Shown here: positions 52,289-60,875 of the stretch, piece after piece
How positions within the stretch are numbered: the first letter of the stretch is position 1
Layout: every line of letters starts with the position of its first letter
Assembly (NCBI GenBank): GCA_016192065.1
Contig: JACPUX010000070.1
Location: forward strand, 1-64,000
Origin: Betaproteobacteria bacterium
GTDB taxonomy: Bacteria; Pseudomonadota; Gammaproteobacteria; Burkholderiales; Casimicrobiaceae
Direction of reading: 5' to 3'
DNA: 64,000 bases
Program-made: the position numbers and the translations under genes
Notes under the pieces: generated by a model
Told to the model about the DNA's origin: nothing
What the model saw: only the letters and a program-made list of their open reading frames with translations
Database searches by the model: none

Positions 52289-52936
52289 TCAGCGCGTGCG
52301 CGTTTTTTTCGCCGCTCGCCGCTCGGGCACGCCACCGGCGGATGGGTCGAGCAGCCCGCCGAACACCAAGGCGATCGACTGCTCGGCAGCCCGGCGCAGC
52401 GTCAGCGCTCCGCCAGGGCGAAACCATTGATAGAAGTAGTTGACGATGCCAAAGAGCGCGAAGGTGACCACGGTGGCATCGAGTTTGCGGGCTTCACCCG
52501 AGGCGATGATGCCGTTCACCGCGTCGCGGTAGAGTCCATAAACCTCGCGCTCGCGCAACACAATGCGCTTCAAGTGCGGCGGACTCAGGTGTTTCTTCTC
52601 GTCGATCACCAGCCGCGTTTCCACCTGCCGGGTTTCCAGCAGCAGAATGTGCGCCAGCAGCGCCCGGCGCAGCGCGCTCGCCGCATCGGGCCCCGCCGCG
52701 AACTCGTGGCGCAGCATGGCGAGCAGATCGTCGGTATAGGCCGCGATCACCTCGAAGAGGATCTCTTCCTTGTTGCGAAAGTGATGGTAGAGCGCCGCCG
52801 GAGTGATGCCGACTTCCGCCGCGATCTCGCGCATCGAGGCGCTGCCGTAGCCAAACCGGCAGAAGGCCCGCGCCGCGACCTGAGCGATTTGTTCGCGGCG
52901 GGTTGGCGCTTCGATGGGCAGGGTGTCCGGACTCAT
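52289..52936 (-). CDS. TetR-family transcriptional regulator
   Basis: A 215-residue repressor with an N-terminal helix-turn-helix (RREQIAQVAARAFCRFGYGS then MREIAAEVGITPAALYHHFR) and a C-terminal ligand-binding domain with DEKKHLSPPHLKRIVLRERE. It resembles regulators of acyl-CoA catabolism, which sense CoA thioesters. ATG at 52936 gives MSPDTLPIEAPTRRE. It is the first gene of the long minus-strand operon, and its own promoter contains a palindrome (52950-52959). So it probably represses itself and the whole uptake-degradation operon until the CoA intermediate accumulates. Confidence 0.9.
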   Translation of the reverse strand: MSPDTLPIEAPTRREQIAQVAARAFCRFGYGSASMREIAAEVGITPAALYHHFRNKEEILFEVIAAYTDDLLAMLRHEFAAGPDAASALRRALLAHILLLETRQVETRLVIDEKKHLSPPHLKRIVLREREVYGLYRDAVNGIIASGEARKLDATVVTFALFGIVNYFYQWFRPGGALTLRRAAEQSIALVFGGLLDPSAGGVPERRAAKKTRTR

Positions 52937-52943
52937 GCGAAAT

Positions 52944-52972
52944 AGCCTAAACGATCGTTCAGTAAGTTGCAA
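52944..52972 (-). promoter_or_regulatory. Operon promoter with overlapping TetR operator
   Basis: On the minus strand TTGCAA (52967-52972) and TAGGCT (52944-52949) are 17 bases apart. The spacer holds the perfect palindrome AACGATCGTT (52950-52959), flanked by further matching bases (CTAAACGATCGTTCAG). Binding there would block RNA polymerase. The ATG follows the -10 by only seven bases, so the first gene may be leaderless. Confidence 0.6.
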
Positions 52973-53029
52973 GAGCCGTTGCGAGGGCCGCCTGGGCGCG
53001 GCCAGTCGGCTTGGGGTTGCGTTGGAGCG

Positions 53030-53057
53030 AAAAAAAACCGGGCGACTTCGCCCGGTT
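53030..53057 (-). terminator. Rho-independent terminator of the S9 peptidase gene
   Basis: AACCGGGCGA and TCGCCCGGTT (53036-53057) form a ten-base perfect stem with a two-base loop. On the minus strand an eight-base T-run follows (53030-53037). It lies 39 bases after the peptidase stop. Confidence 0.92.
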
Positions 53058-53095
53058 CTCTGTGACCTCAAAAGGCGCGGATTCGCGCCTCGGGC

Positions 53096-55141
53096 TCAGG
53101 GCTTGCCGATCTGCTCCTCCAGGAACTTCAGCACCTGGGTGTAGAGGTCGAGGTTGTTTTCGAGTTTTCCGAAGCCGTGGCCTTCCTCCTTCTTCACCAC
53201 ATAGGCCTTGGCTGGATTGCCGGCTTTCTCGAGCGCATCGTTCATACGCGTGATTTGCCGAATGGGCACGCGCAAGTCATCTTCTCCGGCGTATAGGAAC
53301 ACCGCGCCCTTGATCTTGTCAGCGTTATAGACCGGGGAAATGTCTTTCACCAGTTGCGAAGAAAGGTCTTCGGTGCCAAGAATGCCCTTCCACAGCTTGA
53401 CGCCCACCTCGTGGGTCGCGGTGTCGCCATCGAAGGTCGTGAGCTGATACTCCAGATCAGTGGGAGCCAGGCCGGAAATGGCGCACTTGAAGAGCTTGGG
53501 TGTCTTGATCATCGCCTGGAGCGCCGCGTATCCGCCGTAGCTCGCGCCCGAGATGCAGGCACGCTGGGGATCGGCAAAACCTTGTTCGACCGCCCACTTC
53601 AGCGCGTCCTCATGATCCTCGGACATTTGCCGACCAAAGGTGCCAAAACCACTGAAATAGACTTTCGACCCCATTCCTGGGGTGATCCGGAAGTTGGGCA
53701 CCACCACCGCGTAGCCGCGCGAAGCAAAGAGCTGCGCCTCCATGTAGCCGAAACCTCGGCCCCAGTGGTCGGCGCGGGCATGGGGCCCCCCATGAATGTG
53801 CATGATGGTCGGCAGCTTGGTGCCGGGCTGATAGTTCTTGGGCAAGAAGTAGTAGCCGGGAATCTCCAGACCATCGCGGGTTTTGAACAGGAACGGTCGC
53901 TGTTCCACGAGCTTGCCGTCCAGCCAGGGGCGGGAGCTGCCGATTTCCTCGATGGTCTTCTTCTCTTCATCGAGAATGTACCAGCGGGTCGGCGAGCGAT
54001 CAGAATACGAGGTGACCACCCGCTTGCTCGTCCCGGGGGCGCGGTAGAAGCTGTTGATCAGGCCGGGGAGCGCCGCATCGAGCATACGCTGGATCTTGGC
54101 GTAATCCGGATCAACCCAGGCCACTTCTGGCTTGGCCGCCGCGACTCTAAACCCCAGCACCTTGTTGGTCAGCGGATCGACGGAAACTCCGGAAACCGGG
54201 CTCCCGCCCGCATTGGCACCCATGTCGTAGCGCGGATGTTGGGCGATCATTTCACCGAGCTTCTTGCTCTCGGGATCGAAACGATACACCGCCATGGTGT
54301 CGCGCCCGGCATTGGTCGCCACTTGCAGGGTTTTGCCGTCGCTCTCGATCGCCAGCGGGTGAAAGATCGGCGGCTTGTTCATGTCGTAGCGGCCGATCTC
54401 GGTCCAGGGCGCATCTTCACCCGCGCGGTAATACACCACGAAGGTGAAGCTATCCTTGACCCAGGCGGTGACCACCCGAGGTACAAGCTTGGTGTCGAGC
54501 AGCCAACTTTGCGTGTAGGAAGCCGGGCGCCCACCAGTGACCAGCGCGTACTTGCCGGTGCGCAGGTTGAGCCGGTAAAGATCGATGGATTCGGCATGCG
54601 TCATGTTGCCGCTGGCGATGATCTCTTCGGTATTGTCGGGAATGGTTCGAAAGTGAGTGAGCGACCGATGCACCTGATTGCGGTTCTTGGATTCCTGCAC
54701 CGTCGGCGCCAGGCTCTTGTTCTCCTTGCCATCGCGACTGACCACAAAAAGCCCGCCGCCAGCGTAGCGGCCTACGCCGGTCGGAGAGTTCAACTGCCCC
54801 AGGCTGAACACCAGGCGCTCATCACCCACCCAATGCACGTCGATGACGTCGAAGTCCTTGAAGCCGGTGATGATCTCGCCCTTCCGGGTAGCCATATCCA
54901 CCACCACCAGATTCATGCGCTTGGTGCTGGGGCTGGGCGCGGTGGCGGCGAAGTACTTGCCGCTCTTGGAGAAGATCGGGCTGGAGAGCGCGGGCGGGCG
55001 CAGCATGTCTTCGAGTTTGACCTCTTCGTTCTTGGTCGGCGCGGAACTCTGTGCCCCGGCCGGCAAGCTCAGGAAGGCGCCGATCAGCGCCAAGGTAAAC
55101 CGGCGGGCAAGGGTGTACCAGCCAGGGATGAACCGCTTCAT
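53096..55141 (-). CDS. Secreted S9 family (prolyl oligopeptidase-type) peptidase
   Basis: A 681-residue serine peptidase. A signal peptide (LARRFTLALIGAFLSLPAGA) is followed by a beta-propeller-like N-terminal domain (IDVHWVGDERLVFSLGQL) and an alpha/beta hydrolase domain. The catalytic Ser is in ISGASYGGYAAL, the Asp in YAGEDDLRVPI, and the His in KKEEGHGFGK; GGPHARADHWGRGF forms the oxyanion region. It should act in the periplasm or outside on short peptides. ATG at 55141 marks the signal peptide. It is monocistronic, with its own terminator, and divergent from the kinase gene. Confidence 0.92.
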   Translation of the reverse strand: MKRFIPGWYTLARRFTLALIGAFLSLPAGAQSSAPTKNEEVKLEDMLRPPALSSPIFSKSGKYFAATAPSPSTKRMNLVVVDMATRKGEIITGFKDFDVIDVHWVGDERLVFSLGQLNSPTGVGRYAGGGLFVVSRDGKENKSLAPTVQESKNRNQVHRSLTHFRTIPDNTEEIIASGNMTHAESIDLYRLNLRTGKYALVTGGRPASYTQSWLLDTKLVPRVVTAWVKDSFTFVVYYRAGEDAPWTEIGRYDMNKPPIFHPLAIESDGKTLQVATNAGRDTMAVYRFDPESKKLGEMIAQHPRYDMGANAGGSPVSGVSVDPLTNKVLGFRVAAAKPEVAWVDPDYAKIQRMLDAALPGLINSFYRAPGTSKRVVTSYSDRSPTRWYILDEEKKTIEEIGSSRPWLDGKLVEQRPFLFKTRDGLEIPGYYFLPKNYQPGTKLPTIMHIHGGPHARADHWGRGFGYMEAQLFASRGYAVVVPNFRITPGMGSKVYFSGFGTFGRQMSEDHEDALKWAVEQGFADPQRACISGASYGGYAALQAMIKTPKLFKCAISGLAPTDLEYQLTTFDGDTATHEVGVKLWKGILGTEDLSSQLVKDISPVYNADKIKGAVFLYAGEDDLRVPIRQITRMNDALEKAGNPAKAYVVKKEEGHGFGKLENNLDLYTQVLKFLEEQIGKP

Positions 55142-55309
55142 GGGCAGACCTCCTCGTGAAAAGTGCGCGGATATTACGCCATGGGACCTCGCCTGACTAG
55201 CACCAACGCGACCAGGAACACCCCGGCACAGCCAGGCGAGCGCGCAACCCTGGGAGTCAATGGGGTTATACTGGAAGCGAGAAGACGGCTGCCCAGGGGA
55301 GTGACAACC

Positions 55310-58198
55310 GTGCCTGAACAGAACCACGCCGACAGCGACTTTCGCACGTCCCTGCTCAGGGACGGCAGCACGCGGCGCTTTCTCAAGTGGCTCATGGCGC
55401 TGTCTTTCGCCGCCAGCGCGGTCTATCTCCTGGCCTTGCTGTTCGCGCGCGAGAGCCCCTGGCGCGGCGTGGGTGCGCTGGCGGCGCTGCTCTTTACCGG
55501 CCTGGCCCTTCTCCAGTACCGGCGCGACCGCATCAATGCCGCCACGCAGTTGTTGGTGTGGGGCGTCTGGCTGTCGATGGCGCTCCAGGTCTTTCTCACC
55601 AATGGGCTGCAGAGCCGCAGCATGATGGCCTTTCCCTTGGTGGTGATCTTCGCCGGTTGGCTTCTACCGCCGCGAGGCACCTGGGTCTTGCTGGCCGCCA
55701 CGCTGGCGAGCGGGGCCATACTCGCCTGGGGTGAACTCCTCGGCGTGCTGCCCTTGCGCACCTCGCCCTCGCCGCCTCTTCTGATCTGGCTCGCCTACAG
55801 CATTTACATCACTCTGGCCGGGCTTGGCGCCTTCCGGATCTTCCACGGTTTTCGCCTGCGCCATGAGGCCCAGCACGCGCTCGGCGGAGATCTTGCCAAC
55901 CAGGTGAGGCAGATCGCCGCGCGCGAGGCGGAGCTCAACCTGATCATGGAAAGCGTGCCGGTCATGCTGTTTCGCGGCGATCGCGACCAGCGCTGCCTCT
56001 ACGCCAACCAGCGCTATACCGAATTCTACGGCAGGGGCCGTTCCAGCTTGGTGGGACTGACGGTGCGGGACATCGTGGGCGAGGAAGCCTACGCCAAGGC
56101 CGGCATTGACGCCACGCTCAAGCGTGCCCTGGCCGGCGAAACCTTCAACTACCGCGGCTTTCGCCAGGCGCCCTCGGGGGAAGAACGTGTCCTCGATGTC
56201 AGCATGGTCCCGGAACCCGACGGACATGGTGGAATCCAGGGCTTCGTGGCGCTGTTTCGCGATGCCACCGAGGAGGTGCGCGCCCAGGAAGCTCAGGCGC
56301 GCTCGGAGGACAAGTTCGCCAAGGTTTTTCGTTCCAGCCCCCTGGCGGTGGCCATCACGCGGCTCGAAGATGGCCGCTACCTGGACGTCAACGAGGCGTT
56401 CGTGCGGCAATTCGGCTGGCGGCGCGAAGAGGCGATCGGCCGCAGTTCCCTGGAGCTGAAGAAGTGGGTCGATCCGGAAGCACGCAATTTTTGGGCTCGG
56501 GAGTTGCGCCGTACCGGCCGGGTGAGCAATCTGGAAGTCGATTTCCGCACTCGTTCGGGCGAAGTGCGCCGGGTGCTGATTTCGGCCGAGCTGATCAAAA
56601 TGGATGGCGAGGAATGCTCCTTGGTGATGAGCGCCGACATCACCGAGCGCAAACACGCCGACGAGCGCGCCCGCAGTGCCCTCGCCCGCTTCGAGGCGAT
56701 CTTTCAGCACACCCCCAGCGTGGCCATCCAGGGTTTCACCGAGGATGGCACGATCTTGCACTGGAACCGCGCCAGCGCCGAACTCTACGGCGTGTCCGCC
56801 GACGCCGCAATCGGCCGCAAGTTGCCCGAACTCCTGCTGTCCGAAGACGATGCCGCTGGTTTTTACGAGACCGTGCAAGCGATTTGCCACGGCGGCAAGG
56901 CCATGGCGCCCGGCGAATGGCCGGTTCAGTTGCGCGATGGGCGCCGGCTCTGGGTCTATAGCTCGCTTTTCCCGGTGGTCGAAAACGGTGCCACGGTGGA
57001 AGTCTTCTGCATGGATGTGGACGTCACCGCCCGCCATAACGCCGAAGAAGCGCTGCGGGAATCGAGCGAGCGCTTTGCCAAGGTCTTCGCCGCGAGTCCG
57101 GTGGCGATTTCGATTAGCCGCCTTGCCGACGGCAGCTATCTCGAAATCAATGACGCCTTCGTCGAACAATTCGGCTGGCCGCGCGAAGAGGTGATCGGGC
57201 GCACCGCCGTGGAAATCGGCATCTGGCCCAGCGCGCAGGATCGCCAGGCCTGGATCGAGGTGATCCAGCGGCAAGGCCGGCTGAAAAACTACGAGACCCG
57301 GCTGAACACCAAGTCCGGAGTACCGCATTCGGTGCTGATTTCGGTCGAGGAAATCCAGCTCGGCAACGAACCTTGCATCGTCGGCTTGGTACATGACATC
57401 ACCCAACGCCTGCAAGCCGAGCAGGAAATCCGCCGCCTCAACACCGACCTCGAACGCCGCGTGCAGGAGCGCACGGCGGAACTGCTGGCCGCCAACCGCG
57501 AACTGGAGTCCTTCGCCTACTCGATTTCCCACGACCTACGCGCGCCTTTGCGCAGCATTGATGGCTTCAGCCATCTTTTGGCCGAGGAGTATGCCACCAA
57601 GCTCGATTCAACCGGGCAGGGCTATCTCGACCGGGTGCGCCGCGCCGCTCAGCGCATGGGCAAGCTAATCGACGACATCCTGGAATTGTCTCGGGTGACG
57701 CGCCAAAGCATGCACCGAAATCGCGTGGACTTGAGCCGCCTGGCGCGCGAAGTGCTCGACGAACTCTTCCAGTCCGCCGCTGGCCGCAAGGTGGAAATCG
57801 ATATCGCCGAAGGGCTGCACGCCCAGGGCGACCCGCAGCTCCTGCGGGTGCTGATGCAGAACCTGCTCGAAAACGCCTGGAAGTACAGCAGCCGCGCCAA
57901 AGTGGCGCGCATTTCCCTGAGCTGCGAAGAACCGGGCACGGAAAAGGTTTATGCGGTGGCCGACAATGGTGTAGGCTTTGACATGTTGTACGCGGACCGC
58001 TTGTTCGTGCCCTTCCAGCGCCTCCACAAACCCGAGGATTTCGAAGGCACGGGCATCGGGCTGGCTACTGTTGCGCGCATCGTCCACCGCCACGGTGGCA
58101 GAGTCTGGGCGGAATCGGCCCCGGGCAAGGGCACCACCATGCGTTTCACGCTCCCCGGTGCACCGCCGAGCGCCACCCAGGAAGGCAACCGGCGGTGA
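55310..58198 (+). CDS. Multi-PAS membrane sensor histidine kinase
   Basis: This product of about 962 residues has an N-terminal membrane region (several hydrophobic segments, roughly residues 23-183), then four PAS domains near 206-323, 333-448, 456-576 and 587-701. A HisKA domain with SISHDLRAPLRSI (His741) and a HATPase domain (QNLLENAWKYS, DNGVGFD, GTGIGL) follow. GTG at 55310 was chosen because AGGGGA lies nine bases upstream; GTG at 55301 and an ATG at 55163 are alternatives. A possible -10 TATACT lies at 55267-55272. The next gene is a related kinase 36 bases away. No response regulator is nearby. Confidence 0.88.
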   Translation: MPEQNHADSDFRTSLLRDGSTRRFLKWLMALSFAASAVYLLALLFARESPWRGVGALAALLFTGLALLQYRRDRINAATQLLVWGVWLSMALQVFLTNGLQSRSMMAFPLVVIFAGWLLPPRGTWVLLAATLASGAILAWGELLGVLPLRTSPSPPLLIWLAYSIYITLAGLGAFRIFHGFRLRHEAQHALGGDLANQVRQIAAREAELNLIMESVPVMLFRGDRDQRCLYANQRYTEFYGRGRSSLVGLTVRDIVGEEAYAKAGIDATLKRALAGETFNYRGFRQAPSGEERVLDVSMVPEPDGHGGIQGFVALFRDATEEVRAQEAQARSEDKFAKVFRSSPLAVAITRLEDGRYLDVNEAFVRQFGWRREEAIGRSSLELKKWVDPEARNFWARELRRTGRVSNLEVDFRTRSGEVRRVLISAELIKMDGEECSLVMSADITERKHADERARSALARFEAIFQHTPSVAIQGFTEDGTILHWNRASAELYGVSADAAIGRKLPELLLSEDDAAGFYETVQAICHGGKAMAPGEWPVQLRDGRRLWVYSSLFPVVENGATVEVFCMDVDVTARHNAEEALRESSERFAKVFAASPVAISISRLADGSYLEINDAFVEQFGWPREEVIGRTAVEIGIWPSAQDRQAWIEVIQRQGRLKNYETRLNTKSGVPHSVLISVEEIQLGNEPCIVGLVHDITQRLQAEQEIRRLNTDLERRVQERTAELLAANRELESFAYSISHDLRAPLRSIDGFSHLLAEEYATKLDSTGQGYLDRVRRAAQRMGKLIDDILELSRVTRQSMHRNRVDLSRLAREVLDELFQSAAGRKVEIDIAEGLHAQGDPQLLRVLMQNLLENAWKYSSRAKVARISLSCEEPGTEKVYAVADNGVGFDMLYADRLFVPFQRLHKPEDFEGTGIGLATVARIVHRHGGRVWAESAPGKGTTMRFTLPGAPPSATQEGNRR

Positions 58199-58234
58199 CG
58201 ATTTGAGGTGATTGTTTTGGGTGGGGGGCTGCCC

Positions 58235-60775
58235 GTGAGCCGGGATTCCGACGACCAGACCACGCATGAGGGCGCGACCGCGGCCGACGGTCGCTATGCG
58301 TTCACCTATTACGCCTGCTGGATCTGCATTCTGGGTTCGCTGGCCGGCGCGGTCATTGTCGCCTTCACCGGAACCTGGATTTTGCTGCTTGGCGCCGGCG
58401 GACTCACCGCCGTGGGTCTGGCCGGACTTTCACTGCTCCGCGCCAAGCGTGAACGGGCGGCCTATCGAACGATCTCCGTGGGCGCCCTGGTGGTGGTGCT
58501 GGCTGAACCGGTCTTCTCCAACGGTCTTTTCAGCGCTTTGCTGGTGGCCTTGCCCATGGTGCTGCTGCTCACCGCTTGGCTGCTGGGCACACGCGCCTCG
58601 CTGTGGGCCGGTGCGGCGTCGCTGCCGGTACTGTTCGCCTATTCCTGGGCGCACCTGCATGGTTTTCTGGGCATCGGCGACCAGCTTCCCGCCGATGCCC
58701 GCGCGCTGGTGCTGACGCTGATCATCGCCGCGGCCACCGCCCTGGGCTATTTTGCCGCGCGCACGCTGGGCAAACAGCTCCACGAACTCGACCAGATCCG
58801 CCGCGAACTCGAAGGCAACGTCGCCAAGCTGGCCAAGCGCGACGAGGAACTGAGTCTCCTGACCGAACGTGTACCGGCCATGATCGCGCGCTTTGACCAG
58901 GTCGGAATCTGCCGTTTCGCCAATTCCGCCTACGCGCGCTTCCACGGCTGGGGGGTGGACACCATCCTGGGCCACGGTGCGCGCGAAGTGATCGGCGACG
59001 CCGCCTACCGCGATATCGAACGGGGCATCAAGCAGGCGCTTGCGGGAGACCCAAACCAGCAGGTCGTGACCCGCACGAATGTAGCGGGCGAGCCTCGCAT
59101 ACTGGCTTCGGAGTTGGTTCCTTCCTATCGGTCCAGCGGCGAAGTCGATGGCTGGTACGCCCTCATCCGCGATGTCACGGAGAGCGAACGCGCGCACCGC
59201 GCCCTGCGGCATATCGTCGAGGGCACCGCCCGCGCCACTGGCACGGACTACTTCAAGGCCCTGGCGAAGAACCTTGCCCAGGCCACGGGTCTGGCACACG
59301 CCATGATCGCCGAGGTGCTTCCGGACTCGCTGCACGCCCATAGCCTGGCGCACTGGACCGGCAGCAACTTCCGCGAGCGCGCGCTCGATTCGCTGGACGG
59401 AACTCCCAGTCTGCAAGTTCTTCAATTGGGGGAGGCGTGTGTTCCAGATCGGGTCGCGGAACTCTTCCCCCAAGAAAAGGCCTTGGCCGCCGATGGTATC
59501 CGCGGCTTCTACGGGCTGCGCTTGGACGCGCTCGATGGCACGCCCATGGGTCTCCTGGTGGTGATGGACCGCGCGCCCATCCGCAATCGCGAGGCGATCG
59601 CATCGCTGGTCTCGGTTTTCGCCGCCCGGGCGGCCGCGGAAATCGAGCGCATCCGGGCGGAAGCAGAATCGCACCGTGCCGCGGAACGCTTCGCCAAGGT
59701 GTTCCAGAACAGCCCCGTGCCGATTACCATCACCAGCCTCGCCGAGGGCCGCTTCATCGACGTCAATCAAGCCTGCGTAACCACCTTCGGCTGGCCGCGC
59801 GAAGAGATCATCGGCCGCACCGCGGTGGAAATTGGCCTATGGCCGGGCGAGCAAAGCCGCGCGAAGTGGGCCGGTCATCTGGGCGCTTCCCGTATTCATG
59901 AAGTCGAGCTGACGCTCTACAACGTCCGGCGTGAACCGCGCTCGGTGCGTCTGTCGGCGGACACCATCGAGCTTGACGGCGTGCCGCACATCATCAGCTT
60001 CATTTACGATGAAACGCTGCGCAAGCAAGCCACTGAACACGCACGTGAACTCAACGTGCGGCTGGAAGCCCGGGTCGCCGAGCGCACCACCGAACTGGCC
60101 GAACTCAATCGCGAGCTGGAAGCGTTTTCCTATTCCGTTTCCCACGACCTGCGCGCCCCGCTGCGCAGCATCCAGGGCTTCGGCAGCATCCTCGAAGAAC
60201 GCTACGCCGAGCATCTCGACGCCACCGCACGCGACTATGTGCAGCGCATGGTGCGCGCCGCACAGAGACTCGCGCATTTGATCGATGACTTGCTCGAACT
60301 CACGCGCATCAATCGCGCCGAGATCAATCCCGTGGAGGTGGATCTGAGCACCATGGCCCGCGAGATCCTCGACGAGTTGGCTCATGGCGCACCCCAGCGG
60401 CAGGTACGGGTGCATGTGGACGACGGCGTCAAAGGACGGGGCGACCCGCAGTTGCTGCGCATCGCCATGCAGAACCTGCTCGACAACGCCTGGAAGTATT
60501 CGGGCAAGGTCAGCGACGCCACCCTGGAATTCGGCAGCCGCCAAGCCGACGGCGAACGCATCTACTGCGTACGCGACAACGGCGCGGGGTTCGACATGGC
60601 CTATGCCGACAAACTCTTTGTGCCCTTCCAGCGCCTGCACAATCCGCGCGACTTCGAAGGCACGGGCATCGGCTTGGCGACCGTGGCGCGAGTTGTGCAC
60701 CGTCATGGCGGACGCGTTTGGGCGCGCTCCTCGCCGGGGACAGGGGCGGAGTTTTTCTTCACCCTCGGGCACTGA
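58235..60775 (+). CDS. PAS-GAF-PAS membrane sensor histidine kinase
   Basis: An approximately 846-residue kinase. Four to six membrane segments occupy roughly residues 20-180, followed by PAS (204-319), GAF (327-476), PAS (483-596), HisKA with VSHDLRAPLRSI (His637), and a HATPase domain ([27 protein letters not shown]). From the last PAS onward it closely parallels the upstream kinase, pointing to duplication. GTG at 58235 follows GGGGGG; GTG at 58208 is also possible. It is probably co-transcribed with the first kinase. The shared signal and partner are unknown. Confidence 0.88.
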   Translation: MSRDSDDQTTHEGATAADGRYAFTYYACWICILGSLAGAVIVAFTGTWILLLGAGGLTAVGLAGLSLLRAKRERAAYRTISVGALVVVLAEPVFSNGLFSALLVALPMVLLLTAWLLGTRASLWAGAASLPVLFAYSWAHLHGFLGIGDQLPADARALVLTLIIAAATALGYFAARTLGKQLHELDQIRRELEGNVAKLAKRDEELSLLTERVPAMIARFDQVGICRFANSAYARFHGWGVDTILGHGAREVIGDAAYRDIERGIKQALAGDPNQQVVTRTNVAGEPRILASELVPSYRSSGEVDGWYALIRDVTESERAHRALRHIVEGTARATGTDYFKALAKNLAQATGLAHAMIAEVLPDSLHAHSLAHWTGSNFRERALDSLDGTPSLQVLQLGEACVPDRVAELFPQEKALAADGIRGFYGLRLDALDGTPMGLLVVMDRAPIRNREAIASLVSVFAARAAAEIERIRAEAESHRAAERFAKVFQNSPVPITITSLAEGRFIDVNQACVTTFGWPREEIIGRTAVEIGLWPGEQSRAKWAGHLGASRIHEVELTLYNVRREPRSVRLSADTIELDGVPHIISFIYDETLRKQATEHARELNVRLEARVAERTTELAELNRELEAFSYSVSHDLRAPLRSIQGFGSILEERYAEHLDATARDYVQRMVRAAQRLAHLIDDLLELTRINRAEINPVEVDLSTMAREILDELAHGAPQRQVRVHVDDGVKGRGDPQLLRIAMQNLLDNAWKYSGKVSDATLEFGSRQADGERIYCVRDNGAGFDMAYADKLFVPFQRLHNPRDFEGTGIGLATVARVVHRHGGRVWARSSPGTGAEFFFTLGH

Positions 60776-60875
60776 ACCCGGCGCGCGCGCACCGCCTCAG
60801 AACTGGTGAAGAAATCATCGCGAGCGATCCGGGTGCGAGGCGAACGGATCGCGCAATCGATTCATGCACAAGATC

